This document shows positions 11,351 to 25,399 of a DNA stretch of 64,000 nucleotides, in pieces. Position numbers and translations under genes: made by a program. The notes below the pieces were generated by a model. The model was given only the letters and a program-made list of their open reading frames with translations, did no database searches and had not been told where the DNA came from. The stretch's first letter is position 1; each line of letters begins with the position of its first letter. Source of the stretch: Schistosoma haematobium (taxonomy: Eukaryota > Platyhelminthes > Trematoda > Strigeidida > Schistosomatidae); contig NC_067198.1 in assembly GCF_000699445.3 (NCBI RefSeq), positions 19,548,536-19,612,535 on the forward strand. Reading direction: 5' to 3'.

Positions 11351-12420
11351 CTATGCCTGGTGTGAATAAAGACGCGGAGGTTTGGGTACCTGCTTGCGCC
11401 TGTTACCCCTCATGGAGAAAAGTAGGCCGCTCACCAACATTCTCCATCCAACTCTGTCCTGTGCAATCATTTCCAGTTGTTTCTGGTTGCTATTCATCCT
11501 ATTCATGTCTGTGTAGGGCCAGTGAAATGTCACTGAGCCCTAGCCAAATCATCCGGCAGTTGGATCACTGAATGTCGAACAGATCATCGCTCCCTGCCAA
11601 GGTCATGCACAAGCAACGCGCATTAGTTAATCATACGCCATGGACTGGCCCATGCGGCTGTGGTCTTACTTTCGCTTGTATCTACTTTAACTAATATATT
11701 TCTGTAATAACGTCCTTTGTGTTGTACAGTCTTCAAAGCATCTATAGTACCTTGTTACGTCAATGGGGGTAGTCCACGTAAGGTGCTGACCACGAGGTGT
11801 GACTTCGACGTTAGTTGGTTCGTCACACTATTCACGTCTAACTCGAGTAGGCCTCCAATCATTTCGACATAGATCATCTACGTTGGTGATTTACATCTGC
11901 TTCCAGTGTGTGTTCTTCGGCCTTCCACTTTTCCTTTCCCCTTCAGGATTCCAAGTTAAAGATGGCCCTGTGATGCAGTTTGATGATTTCCGCAATGTGT
12001 GTCCTATCCATTTCCAACGTCTTTTCCTAATTTCCTCCGCAGCTGGAAATTGGTTTGCTCTCTCCCACAGTAGTAGGCTGTTGCTGATGGTATCCGGCCG
12101 ACAGACATTGAATATCTTGTGTAGGCAATTGTTTATGAATACTTGTACATTTTTGACGATGGTTGTGGTAGTTCTCCAAGTTTCAGCTACGTAGAGTAGA
12201 ACTGTCTTGATACTCGTATTGAAGATTGTGACTTTGATATTGGTTAACAATTGTTTTGAGTTCCATATGTTGTTAAACTGTAGGAATGCTGTACTTGCTT
12301 TGTCGATCCTTTCCTTTACGTCTACATCAGATCCTCTACGCTCATCGATGATGCTGTCCAGGTATGTGAATGGTCCAATTTTCTAGCGTTAGCTGTTTCC
12401 CGACACAGAGACGTGCTTCA
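11351..12420 (-). mobile_element. RTE-type retrotransposon 3' fragment, interrupted
   Basis: Minus-strand C-terminal half of an RTE-type polyprotein. 11891-12250 translates with [56 protein letters not shown] and a GRPKNT tail. 11351-11533 continues the tail ([22 protein letters not shown]). About 340 bp of unrelated DNA (11540-11880) separates the two blocks, so it was interrupted after insertion. The 5' part (endonuclease and RT core) is missing, the usual 5' truncation of LINEs. Confidence 0.75.
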
Positions 12421-12429
12421 ACCACGTTC

Positions 12430-15400
12430 ACCAAGATCTGGTAGGATATGTATCAGATTCATATATATAATGACACCTTTTTACGTTTGTGGATCGTTTC
12501 ATATGATGGCCTAAAGCAGTACTTATCAAGAACACTACTGGTGAAACAGTGTCTGGCGCCTTCTTTGAACGAATAGTGGCAAACGCAGAATGGTGCTGAT
12601 GTTTTTGCATGTTATGGCAAGAGACAGTAGTTTCATTATCGAAACTGCAGTCTACGATCGTCTGCACCCTCCCATCAAAAATTTTCATAATTTAACCTTC
12701 GCATATCATAATTTTTATTTTGGTTGTTTGGTATATTTTGTCTTCCATTTCAATAACTTTAGGAACTAAATATTCTCAATTAATAATAACGAAACATGTT
12801 ATATTCCACTACACCCTCAATTTGTCACATAAATTGACAGACGCTAATCTGCATGTCCTTGTTTACTCAAAGCCCACGGTATAGAATGATGTTGTCTCAA
12901 AGTCTTTCTGTCTTCATCCTTGTTACTTAACATAATATTATCGCAACAAAACAACTCATAGGTTTATGCATGAACAGAGGGACTTCCTGAAAGAATAACT
13001 CGACCGTTTAGGTTTCGTAAGCTTTGAGTCTTATAACACTGGTGTTATATCACATTCACTGTAGCGTATGGTGTACTGAATTTCGTTCGTTCATTGGTTA
13101 AATTAGGCGCGTTGAGAAATTACTATACATATGGCTTTATCTCCTTATAGAGAGTGAAATATAGTGCATTTAATCATCCCCAACTGTCAAACCAAGACTC
13201 GAGAACAGAGTCCCATAATAATCCGTTTATTCAACAATTATAGCACGTTTGCTTACTGATACAACAATACCGGCAAAATGTCAATCGCACCTATTTGAAC
13301 AACACTTTGAAGAACAAATGTCTTCTTACTTTCGTTGGATATTTACGCTGACTTTGGATACCAACCATGAACTGCAGACCCATCGCCATTTACCTACAAA
13401 CGAGGTTCCAATATGGTGATACTGACACCAAAAAATGGTAAGTTAGCACGATCAAGCAAGATAAATCGTTCAGCAGCCCATCTCCATTGATACTATCATC
13501 CCTAGATAGATCACGCACCGTTTGTTCAAAAAGCAATATTCAGTTCTATGAAAATATCAACGACGAAGGTATAAACAATTAATTGTTATGTAGTGTCGGT
13601 TATTATGTTAAGCCCATATACCTTATTCTAGCTTTCGGGCAGCCTATTCTATTCATTCTACTTGAGTCACATTCTGACCTTGTTAATTATTCGCTTATCA
13701 ACCTCGACTGTTCTTATATAAGCGCGTAGGTGTGTGTACATTTCTTATCCTATTACTCACCACATATCTGTAACTTATTTTCGTATGCCTATAAATGTTG
13801 ATTAACGCTTGGCTTACCCACCATCTCCACTCTGCGTCGTTTCTCTTCTCTCTATTCCATTTGCTTTATATACAAAATATATGTATTCACAAGTCCATTC
13901 TCGTTATTCGACTTATTTAATTCCGTTATTGACTAACGCGGTTAAAGCCGGTGATTATATACGAGGATGGGCGATATATATATATTTCAACAACAATCAT
14001 CATTACGATCTCCTTGGAGTCAGATCTCAGGTCACTAAAGTGGAGAGCTCTTTCGACAACATCGTCTGATCTAAATGACTGAAGACCTTAACATAAACAA
14101 ATCAGATACTCAATCAGTCACAGTAAGGATTCAAAATGCAAATTGCGATTAACGCTGTTACCGTATTACATTTTTCTAAAAAAATTCTGAAGAGTAACTT
14201 GTGACAACGGTCAAAATTCTGATGTGTAAGGAAGCTAAATGCCAAATTATACATCAAAAGCTCAAAATTATAGGCCCGATGGACAAATATCTCTTGTCAA
14301 CATTGTGAATTTGCATACCTAGTAAAATTTTTACGCACTGAAATACCATTACCTGCAGCTTAACTACTAAATGATCGAAAGAGAGTTCAGGTTGACTTGC
14401 GAAAATACTAATAATGATGTACATCCTACCAATTGCACACGCCTTTGATTAGTTTATCTAACAGGAAGCAGGAAAATTTGTTTTGGGTGTCCCAAAACCC
14501 CAGTATTTCGTGACATACGTTTACCACTATATTTTTCTTAACAAGCGATTTGTCATGACCAACAGTGATCAGAACGTTAATCAGTAATGTACACTTGTGA
14601 TTTTAGAACATAACATTAGGAGTGGAGTTTTCTGTGTTTACATCATATTAACTTTAGAAGAAGAGTGACAGTTCTGTGACTGTCATTCGGCCACAGTCTT
14701 AACGAGTTTTTTCAAGTGAAGCCACCATGTTTCATTGACTGTGTACTATTGACAATTGCCCTGGTTATTAAGAATCACTGCATCTTAACATAGTTTATGT
14801 CCATTAAGAGCCTTGCTAACTGGTCAGAGTAACAAATCAATAGCAAGATATGTAGACCTTTACTTGTTCCGCACACTTATAACAGGTCTTCATCCAGTTA
14901 GAGACTCGCCAATAGGATCTCTTGAGCAATCTTGTGTTTTGCCTGTGTTCCTGAAATCCGTGACTATTTGTAGGAGAAACAATCATGCAAGAACCTATGC
15001 AACTGCTTGTGAATCTGTTATAAAAAAGATATAATTCTAACCAGCTTTACATTTGTGAGAACCAAGGTTTCTTTTCTAGTTTTTATAATAAAATAGACAT
15101 TTTTCCAACACAACATCGTTCACTAACTAGTCCCGCTAAACTATTTTTATCAACAATAATATTTACTATTACTTAACGCAACTCTAAAAACCTGCATTCC
15201 CAAAACTTCAAGAATGTCATTCCTTTAGCTTTAGGGATTTAATTTTTATTCAGTATGAAAAAAACACTGACTTTATTGGGTTTCTGTCATCACAAATATA
15301 GTACCTGCTCTTATGAACAATATTTGTTATTCTCTAAAATAACAGTTATTTAACGTTACAAAGTGAATGTGAAATAAGAGACTTGAATTGATAATCTATT

Positions 15401-16370
15401 CACAAAACGAAATTCCAAACAATCAAATATAAGTTGTTTTTTAGTTGGAAAGTTATAAATATCAAACAAAACAAAACTATCTAGTATACATGGCTCAATT
15501 AATTTCATATTGTTTATTTTGCAAATCAATGAATTATAAATAATATTTTTGCTAACGACGCTTGTGTTAAGTGTTGATTTTCTGAAAAAAATATTAATTT
15601 ACAAACGGTAAATACAATACTGAGGGATGGTGTTCTCTGAAGAAACAGAAATAATATGCGAATGACTCCGTCGGCCTGTAGTTTTAAAAAGGCTTATTAA
15701 ACTATTCGATGTGACTTTCAAGTATTTATTTGTGTAAATAACATATGATTATTTAAATTATAATAAATCATTCAGTTACATATCTATTGTCAACTTTCTT
15801 CTCAAGTCAAATTCATATTATTCAAAACATAGTGGTAAAATATGTAAACGTTTGCCTTTACATTTATAAAATTGTTTTATGAAACCTGTTCATACCGGGT
15901 GAATTTTGAGAGTATCTCATGGTTGTGGAATTTTACGTAAACAATGCAGACTAGCAGAGTGAATGATAAACTGACCATCAATACCATAGAAAGAGAGCAT
16001 TACCAGCATTCCACGTAAAGAGCAGACCTTTCGGCTACAAAATTGCATGTGATGACACTTTTGGGTGGTTTTAACTATGATGCAAATTATAATAAATTTC
16101 AGATTAGTGTCTAGAAACTTTTGATCCAGTTATCAGTGTTACTGAATAACGATTAAAAAGGTAGTGCGTAGACCTCAAGGATATTTAGCAGCGCTATGAG
16201 AATTTTACAAGCAAATTGTATACAATAGTTTCTTTACGTTTTTTATGTTCTGAAAAACGGTGAAATTTAGAGTGTATGTATGCACTGAGAAAGGAACGAG
16301 AATGGCGAGAGATCCGCAAATTTATATGCATTAAACAAATTGGTTAGAGACGGCACAATATTCCGACACA
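12430..16370. other. Non-coding, no gene recognised
   Basis: AT-rich sequence with scattered short open frames (12428-12688, 13809-14069, 14813-15034) that show no domain, no compelling splice signals and no similarity I recognise. Some of it, notably 13680-14060, has a composition like old repeats. Confidence 0.35.
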
Positions 16371-16379
16371 AACGCATAC

Positions 16380-17990
16380 GCAAATCTAGATGGGTTTCAC
16401 CAAACTATACCACAAAGAACCAGATAGATCATATTTGCATCAGTAAAAATACACAAGTTCAATGGAAGACGTGAGAACCAGGGGAGGAGCTGACATAGCT
16501 TCGGATCACCATCAACTAGTGGTTGCCAAGTTGAAACTGAAGCTAAAAAATCAATGGACAACTGGACAAGCATCATTACAAAGGTTCAATACACCCTTCC
16601 TTCGACATATTGACAAACTCAACCAATTCAACAGAGCTCTCGACAACAAATTCCAAGCCTCACAAGATCTACTCAAAGAAGAAAAAACTAATGTGGAGGA
16701 CAACTCGAAATTTATCAAAGAAGCACTAACTTCAACGTGTCAGGAAGTTCTGGGCCGCAAAAAGCATCATCATAAGGAATGGATCACTATCGAAACCCAG
16801 GGCAAGATTCAAGAAATGAAGGACAAGAAGACAGCAATTAACAACAGCCGAACAAGAACAGAGAACGTCAAGGCAAACAAGCAAGTGAAGAAGAGCATTA
16901 GAGTTGACAAGCAGAAATGTGAGGGAGACATAGCAACAACATCGGAAAGGCTGCAAGAGAAGAAAATATCAAACAACTATATGATATAACGAAGAAACTG
17001 GTAGGGAAATATAGTAGACCAGAGTGACCAGTCACGGACAAACAAGGCAAGATAATCACATGGATTCAAGGACATAGGAACAGATGGGTAGAACACTTTG
17101 AGGAACTCTTGAATAAAGTAGCTCCATTAAATCCACTAAACAGCGAAGCACACGCTTACACATTTCTACATATGTCGCTCTATCAACGATCGAAGAAACC
17201 TGCATGACCATCTGACAAATCAACAGTGGGAAAGCAGAAGGTCCTGACAATATACCAACCGAAGCACCAAATTCAGACACAGAACCAACTGCAAAAATAC
17301 TCCACGTTCCATTCAGGAAGATATGGGAGGAAGAACAACGACAACAGACCGGAGTGGGGGATACCTCATCATCAAGATACCAAAGAAAGGAGATCTGAGA
17401 AAATGCTAGTACCAGGAAAGGTTTTCAACAGTGTTGCTGAACCGGATGAAAAATTCAGTGGACGCCCAAATTCGAGATCAACAGGATGGATTCCATAACG
17501 ATCAGTCGTGCACAGAGCAAATCGCGACACTACGAATCATCGTTGAGTAATCAGTTGAATGGAACTCGTCACTATACATCAACTTCCTTGATTATGAGAA
17601 GGCATTTGACAGTATGGATAGGAGGACCTCATGAAACATTCTTCTACACTATGGTGTGCCTGAGAAGATCGTTCACATCCTTGGAATTCGTACGACGGAC
17701 TACATTGCAAAGTGGTGCATGGAGGACAGCTGACAAACATATTCCGAATGAGGACCAGAGTGAGGCAATTTTGCTTACTCTCCCATTTCTCTTTCTTTTG
17801 GTGATCGACTGAATTATGAAGACCTCCACATCTGAGATCAAGCACGGAATACAATGGACAGCTTGGATGCAGTTCGACGATTTGAACTGTTATAGCTGTT
17901 ATATCCCATACACATCAACAAATGCAGTCAGTGTAGGAGCAGTCTTCGGTAGTCGCCCTAGAAGAGTTATAGGCAGGGTTATATACTATA
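16380..17990 (+). mobile_element. RTE-type retrotransposon fragment (EN end to RT core)
   Basis: Plus-strand non-LTR fragment complementary in coverage to the 3' fragments elsewhere. 16462-16989 (175 aa) covers the end of the endonuclease (GADIASDHHQLVVAKLKLKL) and the highly charged linker. Then come frameshifted pieces of reverse transcriptase: SGKAEGPDNIPTEA near 17225, a palm segment with YEKAFDS near 17596, and LPFLFLLVID around 17785-17810 just before the expected catalytic YxDD block. The sequence diverges after about 17900 and the 3' end is lost. Several frameshifts and stops make it inactive. Confidence 0.75.
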
Positions 17991-18121
17991 TACTCTTCCA
18001 CTAAGTATTTGATTGGCTTTGCAATCTCATTATAATTTCCCTAAACTTATGTTGCCCATATCAATCTCTCAACTTCACTTAACGTATAAGCTGACTCAAG
18101 TTGACATTAAATATATATATT

Positions 18122-20208
18122 CTTTTCACCCATTAAATCTATTTCGAAATGCATGAGAATGATTTAAAATCCATAATGACGTAGCAAGTTAGAATGTGAT
18201 TGTCACTGGGTTCAGTTCATTTACGAAATATAAGGAATATTCAGCAATAAAAATATGCTCAGTGTTGCGATTTCCGTAAATCGTACATCTGTACTTAGAG
18301 GTGATTTCTTACACATGGTAATGTTCAGTAAAATAGAGGGATGTGTCATCATTTAATAACTTAGTGTAAACTAACCGACCTTGGATTCGTAAATGTGTCA
18401 AGGACAAGCATGACATTTGACGAAATCAATATGCATCTACAATTTACTCTCTTTTGTGGGGGAGGCTACACTGGTAGCATAAACAGGACTTTTTATGAAC
18501 ACATCTCCTAGTGTTATCCTAATCGTCTATCAAACTAGTGAGACGGTCGACAGATGAGCTCCAGAGGTTCTTGTAAATTCTGACAAAGTTGCTCTACCAA
18601 TATCATCCTTCACGGTCATCCATGTGCTCAAATGAATTGGTTTAAGGATGAGTCGATTTAAGAATCTATGCAACACAGAGGTTTTAGAAATTTGTCGGTT
18701 TCGTATCAAGTATTATGTACAGATGAAAGACGTTTGATTTTCCATTGTTCTATGAACTCAACATATCTTCCTTTCTCCCATATTCGACAACTAGCTGTTA
18801 TCACATTTCTTCTAACTTCTCAGTTTTCTTCTTGATTTAATCAGTTGTCTTATGTCATTGAACTATTCTTCATATACACACGTAGACAGTTAACGTCTAC
18901 GTTTCTCCCATAAATTATGATTTCACATTATCTTTAAGAATTCTATACTAATTTCCAACCAAAACATGCGAACATCTGATAAATTTTGGTGATTTGTTAA
19001 GTAATGCGACACCTCTCCATTTTATCAATGATACTATGCATGTAAAAATCACCTGTGGATGTGATTGTTCAACTTGAATATAAAGGATTGTCGAAAGAGG
19101 TATTTTCTTTGACGAATACGTTCTCTCGAGTAAATCCATGAATTACTTTGTTGTTCCATTTTCGGCAATTACGTATGCATTTGAGAAACGAAGCTCTCAT
19201 GTGATCAAAGCACATTGAGAACTGTCCCACCAACTGATACTGACATTGACATAAAGTATCAAGTTGACTGCAGTCATGAATTCTATCTTCGATTATTACT
19301 CTTTAAATCTATCGAAAACGATCAACTTTCATTTCTAATTTGTTATTCAATCATATTTACAGTGGTGTGTTGTCCCAGAGTAATAACATGAAAACATCCA
19401 ACTCACATATTGTCAACTGAAGTGAAATAATATAGATTCACTTCATTTCATAGATTTTCATCAGCTGTTTACAACTTCACATTTCTACGTTCCCCGGGTA
19501 TAACTTTGAGTGATAAATACAAATGAACAAAATAAACGGTGTGAAATATCAACCAACTTGTGTTGAAAAATCGATAACTGAGAATAGTTTCGTAAAAAGT
19601 GAGATAAAATATTTTGTACGCTAATTAACATCAGTAAATTTATTCACAATATCAATACTTCCAGGTATATTGAACACCTCCAAAATGAACAGAACACATT
19701 CAGTTTATGATAACCGTAAACCACATTTAAATTATAACTGTGTTATTCTGTCATTTGTATATGTTTGTTTCAGTAGAATTTCTCGAATTACCATGGGATC
19801 CAATCGTTTTTCACCATCAAACGGCTATGAGTCAAAGCTCTCTAAGCAAGTAAGTCGCGAGGATAATGAATTCATTTACATGTGATTATTAATTGACACA
19901 TCCTAATAAACTGACGACGATATTCAGATCAGATCGTTTGCTGTTAGGAAGGTCCAGTGTATTTCTAAATATTATGAAGCGTCAACATTTCCATTTTCTT
20001 GTTAATGGGGTATAGATTTCAAGCGTTAATTATTTTGAACTGTTATGGTTGTTGGTGATGGTGATGGTAGTAACTTTCTATATTGTATTTTCTGTCTGCA
20101 TATTTATATTACTTCTTTCTTTCTCTCTTCCCTTTGATGAATATTTAATCAATCTTTATTTGTGATTATTGTTTTTATGTTGACTTTGTTTTGTTTTTAT
20201 ATACAAAC
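18122..20208 (+). repeat. Left arm of large inverted repeat (partial TPST duplicate)
   Basis: About 2.09 kb that is the reverse complement of 43209-46233. The outer part (18122 to about 19810) appears almost base-identical to the right arm; for example the 63-codon open frame at 18948-19139 (minus) has the same translation as 45216-45407 (plus). The inner part (about 19850-20208) is clearly diverged, with length changes. An 830-bp block of the right arm (43613-44441), which holds TPST exon 5, is absent at about 19915-19933. The arm contains a copy of TPST exon 4 at 19774-19849. Confidence 0.92.
19774..19849 (+). pseudogene. Orphan copy of TPST exon 4
   Basis: 76-bp exon copy with intact acceptor (GTTTGTTTCAG) and donor (CAA/GTAAGT), the same length as the exon in the TPST gene at 44581-44506. 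In the TPST frame it is open and reads EFLELPWDPIV then FHHQTAMSQSSLSK. Relative to the gene copy there are six base changes, all in the second half: four amino acid replacements (L to F, I to A, I to M, N to S) and one silent codon. No TPST exon 3 copy was found upstream or exon 5 copy downstream on this strand, so it is most likely a stranded pseudo-exon. Confidence 0.8.
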
Positions 20209-23200
20209 TGTTTTACACGCATATTCAGTTGTTAAATTTGTCCACCAGTTCAAATGCTCGATCTTTTAATCGATCTATCACATATAATGTTGGAACTTAG
20301 GTGGTTCAAACGTGTGAGCAGGCCGCTGTAAGAACCTGTTAACATCTTTTGAGTTTGGCGCCCTTAATTCCTCTTCACGTAGTAACGAAATATCATTGTA
20401 CAGCGAATTACTTTGCAGAGGTAATCAGACAAAAGTTCTGTTTAATTGATTATAAGTTTTCAGTTAGATATTCCATAGCATACTCTCTAATACTTTATGT
20501 TCAACAGTTTACGTCTTTCAACTGTGAAAAATCACAACAGTAGCAGAGTCAAGTGTGAATAATTAACAAGGCTTTAAATATGCTAGTAAGATTTATGGAG
20601 ATTTATGTTAATTCAAGTTGACTTTGTATTCTTTCTTTCATTTTAAATGAAAACACTGGCACCTATTACTTTTACCTAAGAATTACTTGTAAATTAGAGT
20701 AAAAATAGAGGCAATTTTTTGAATGAATGATGTACCAAAATGCATTTGTTTGTTTCATTGTAACAAACTTTACCAGCGAATAAAAGTGGAATAGTGGTTA
20801 TTTCAGAAAAAAACACTACAGTATTGTTCTGCTATAAGTACTGACTAAGAACTAATTTCACTGATGACCCATTAAGAAACAGATGTTTTTATATATTTGC
20901 GAGTGAATACAATGCATTATACCAAACACATGTACACTCAATTAAAAAGACAACAAACTCCATGGAAACTCTATTATTGAGATTTTAAGTAAAGTTTATT
21001 TTAACTATATAAGCATTTTAACTTATTTTTCCTCAGTATTTTTGTTTTCAATATCTTTTTAACTCATGTCCGATAATTTCGCACCACAATTTGATCGATT
21101 AAATACAAGTATTATTCTTTTAACAAATAAACAATAACTTAATTTATTAATTTAGTTTCTTAATTCATCAGCTTTAATTATTTATTAGTAAATAAAGGGA
21201 GAGACCAATTGTGTCACTGAAGAAGCATTAAGACAATCTAGTGATGAGAATCTTCATATGAACGATTTAGATTACTTATGACGTAAAATCGTCTTTATAG
21301 TTATTTATTTCTTGAAAATAGTAGTCTATAAGAAAATACAGTGATGTCGAATAATTAGAACATTGGAGCAGTACTGTGTTATAAACTATATTATAAAATA
21401 AGATATTGGAGAAAATTATGTAACAATGTAACGTCTAATGAAGAGTGCTAAGGTGAAGATAATTGTCCATTTGTTAGATTTTAGGAATGGAATGATTTAA
21501 AGTTGAAATAATGGCTAGTTAATAACTGTCAAAAATAATTGGAAAGAAGCAGGAATAAAAAACGGTAGATTATAGAAGATAGAAAGGAAGGTTAAAACCA
21601 TGGTAGAATGAGGGATAGTAAACAAGCTTATGCTTGAATCGGTGCATAGGTATGGCCTCTGATGTATGTAGATTTTCAATAAGTATTCCTTTTAGGTTGA
21701 TTCTTTTGGCCATACGAATGATTTTTTTAGGATTTTAATAGAACACACTGACCGGAATTAACTAGATTCTCCAAGATTGAGCTTTTGACTAACTTTTATA
21801 GTCCTTTAAATAGCCAGGGAGAGTAATGTTCGGAGATGGGCATCGAGAAGGCTTGTTTTGCGCGGCCCATATAAACTGCTTCACACGAACAAGTGGACTG
21901 AACGATGGACTGATTCGATTCAAAGCGAGAGCTTGTTCTTCAACCAACCAAGAATAAGAAGCCGACTATTATTATTATTACTAAACAATTTATAAACTGT
22001 GTTATCGACATATATGATATTCGTTACAATTAACTAGTTTAATTGAATAAAGTAAATTTTAGTACAGTCAGTACTATACGTTCAAAGAAACGAAGAAGTA
22101 GTTAAAATAATTAAATATTTATACATTCAGATGACGAATAAGGCGTGCTTAACTTGGTAATATATACAACATTTTTGTGTTAATATGTCCTGAATATATC
22201 CAATACAACTAGCAGTACTATTTTATCACAGTTGCTTATGAAAATGTTGAACTTATTCTACCTATGAAGTGCAAAATAAAGGATTAATGAGCACGAAATT
22301 CATATTTCTAAGTTCTTCACATATATTGTCATAATAGCTAATTATAACTGTAAAACTCTAATTTAAATAAAATTTTCATTAAGAATGATATCATTTATTC
22401 AAACGTAATCTTCACTCAATATTTTAGGTGAGCAAATGATTCATCTCCATGATGTTCACCTCAAAGATAGTCCCCAATTAGCACTTCATGGTCATTAATT
22501 TAAATGGTTCCATAACAAGTTCAATTACTGTCAGAGAACCATGTGATTTATAAGTTTTTTCTATCATCGATCATTCGATGCAATTTATTGACTGTTAATA
22601 ATCCAAAGCTTCACAAGTCTCTGTGATCCATTATGACACTGAATAATGATAAACGATACTAATCTTTCACAATGTAATTTTTTTCAAGCTTTTATTTTCT
22701 TTACCGTCAACTACCGATATTATCACAGTTTCAAATGTCATTAGAAAGTACAAAATTGAGTATGGTTTTTTTAAGGCACTGAAATATGATCAGCATGGAA
22801 GGCATGCTAAAATTTCTAAAAGTACGAAATATTCTTGCTCCATAAGCTTTATATATATACGTTATCGATGGTCTTCGAATTTTCAATACACACAAATTTC
22901 TTGAATACCTTCGGGTTCTATAGTTTTTTTTTCAATCCATAAACCTATGGTGAAACGAGAATAGTGGTCATAGCAAGAAGAAATTCACCTATTTTCTGGA
23001 TTTGCTTCAGCTTCTTTTGATCCAGAAATAAATCAAGTATCCAAACGTTACATTGGAAAAGTATTAAACAAACGTAATCCTGGCATGTAGTGAAAGGTGG
23101 ATTAAAAAGCTGTCCAAATGGTTTTCTATTCCTAGTTTGATGGTAGGTTGAACGAATCAAGCATTTCAGTTTTAGGCCAGGCGATTAGTAAATTGTGCTC

Positions 23201-24640
23201 ACAGGTATACGCGATTGATCACCATTTTGCCAAATTATCCGAGCGATAGATCCATTATAACGGATGAGGTTATGGATATACTTCTATCCAGTTAATCAGT
23301 AAAAGCTTCATAATCACTTTTGGTTTTCTCACTCACGTACTGAGTTGGCCCAACGATAAGGGAATGTATATATCAGTGTCAAACTAGGAAGACCGTCCAG
23401 CAAAACAATTAAATATATGGGCATTCTAAAAGAATAACTAAAAGCGCATATAAACATAATATTTTTACAATCGGAAGAGTGATGTCATAGTTTACACAAT
23501 ACTTCAAATCTTCACTAGCTTAGTCGAATTGGATTGAGATTTCCAGTTTTAAGCATTGCTATGAGTTATAAGTCTTTCGTAATCCCGCATGAGATATACA
23601 AATTTGTAATTCATAATAACTCGCTTCAAGTGAATTGAAAACAGAATTTTACTGCACTATTTTCATATTTGGTAGATAGGTGATTTCAATGTTTGGGTAA
23701 ACCATCATCCACAAAATGTATGAATTTATAGAATTCTTCTAAGATGTTTATTTTTGCTTTCTTCAAACATTTAGTCTTGCTGGCAGATTATTAAAGTAAT
23801 TCCATATTCAACATCCCTACGCTAATCTTTCCTTGTATGAACAAATTGAGAACCGGACACGTATATGGCAAACGAATTATCTTAATTCTATTAGTTTTGT
23901 ACTTATTATTAAGATTAATTACTAACTTTATACATAAACATTTTCTGTCTCTGTTCGCTTATTTATGTGTTTATGCATTTCATGCATCCTTTACTTGGAT
24001 ATATAAACCGAGTTATTAATTAAAACGCTGACTGATTTCTCTATACAAATGCCTTATAATTCGAGTGATTTGTCAAATCCGCATACCACACTATACGTTC
24101 ATTCACCTTTTTCACTGTTGGTTTACCTTCTGAATACATATGAACGACATATATTCATTTCCTAGACCCTTTTGTATACGACTTCTACTATCATATTATC
24201 ACATAAACGTGTTACACAATTGCATAAATTTAAGATAATTTAAGAAGTTATTAAGCATCAATAAACGTTAGAGTCGGATGAGGCATACACCATCAATATT
24301 ATATATAAACCGTGGGAAAACGTTGTTTAAGTTATGCTAATTTGTATCACAACAATCAGCTTACGAAAAATATCACACAGGCGTAATGAAAATTGTCCTA
24401 TTCAATATTTATCAATCTACAGATGTTTATGAAACGTTTTACTATTCTAATATTTGTTTACAAATACGGTTAGTTAATCACTACTCTTTCTAAATTTCAC
24501 CAAAGTAAGTGTAACTACTTAACTACAAGTTAGCGATATATTCACTTAGCACCAACAAATATACTTTTTTAATGTGAAGTTCGTATTTTTATAAGACATT
24601 AAAACAGGTAGAAGACAGTTTAAAAAACAGCATACAATCT
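20209..24640. other. Non-coding spacer, no gene recognised
   Basis: Very AT-rich sequence. 21800-21985 is a more GC-balanced block (CATCGAGAAGGCTTG ... GAATAAGAAGCCGAC) ending in an ATT trinucleotide run, suggestive of the 3' tail of a non-LTR element, but I cannot name it. Short open frames (20349, 22945, 23837) show no domains. Confidence 0.35.
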
Positions 24641-24656
24641 GAAGTGTTGGATCGAA

Positions 24657-25390
24657 TCAGTTGTTGTAGATAACAAGCATTGTGTTATCTGAATGATTGT
24701 TTGTAGTGTCTACTAGATATGCCAAGATAGAGATTTTTATTACTTTATTTTGTCCTATAGTTAACCATGAGGCGTGGTGTTTAAAAATACGATAATGCAT
24801 TTGTCTAGTTGTAGGTCTAACATAATAAGCTCTGCAACAACAGTTGATATAGTAAGGATACAGAGAGACAGAGGAATTAGGCAATTTATCCTTATAATGT
24901 GAATTCATTATTGGCCAGCTCAGGAAAGCGAATTATAATCTTGCAGCACTGAATATACGTTCTAAGGCTTTTGATATACGTCTAGTTTCTATTTCAATGA
25001 CTATATTACTTTAGAACTGTGATTTCAGGAATACAGGTATTTTTGATGCCGTCTATGATTTTACTTTAGGTGTAGTTGGAGGCGTATATCCTATTAACAA
25101 TTCTGGTTCGTATCGGTGCTTACGTAGTAAATCATCAACAGGTTTTAGTTGCTCTCCAACATTATCATCAGTACAAATGATTTTGGCTCTGTGGCCCAAA
25201 CATTAGACTAAGTTTCCTCTATATGGTAACTGGACAAACTCGAAAAGTGTGCATATTGGCTTTGTGTAGTCGGTTTACGGTAAACGCTTCTTATTAATCC
25301 GTCAGTTCTCATCAATACGATGTCTAGAAAGGAGATGGTGTCGCACTTTTCTGCTTCCATTATGAAATTGAACGTGGTGGTCTATATTAA
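24657..25390 (-). mobile_element. Penelope-like element remnant (RT end and GIY-YIG part)
   Basis: Minus-strand translation of about 25390-25060 gives a segment with FNFIMEAEKCDTISFLDIVL followed by MRTDGLIRS and VYRKPTTQSQYAHFSS. This is the end of the reverse transcriptase of Penelope-like elements (SFLDxxxxR ... VYRKPT). Further on, 24657-24908 carries CRAYYVRPTTRQMHYRIFKH and SILAYLVDTTNNH, in the place and pattern of the GIY-YIG endonuclease domain that follows RT in these elements. Frameshifts and stops separate the blocks and the 5' part is missing. Family call is by recalled motifs. Confidence 0.6.
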
Positions 25391-25399
25391 ATGTTTATA

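Noticed and set aside
19670..19885. 71-aa plus-strand open frame as a gene
   Set aside because: The frame is not the TPST frame; the meaningful unit is the 76-bp exon copy inside it, read in another phase.
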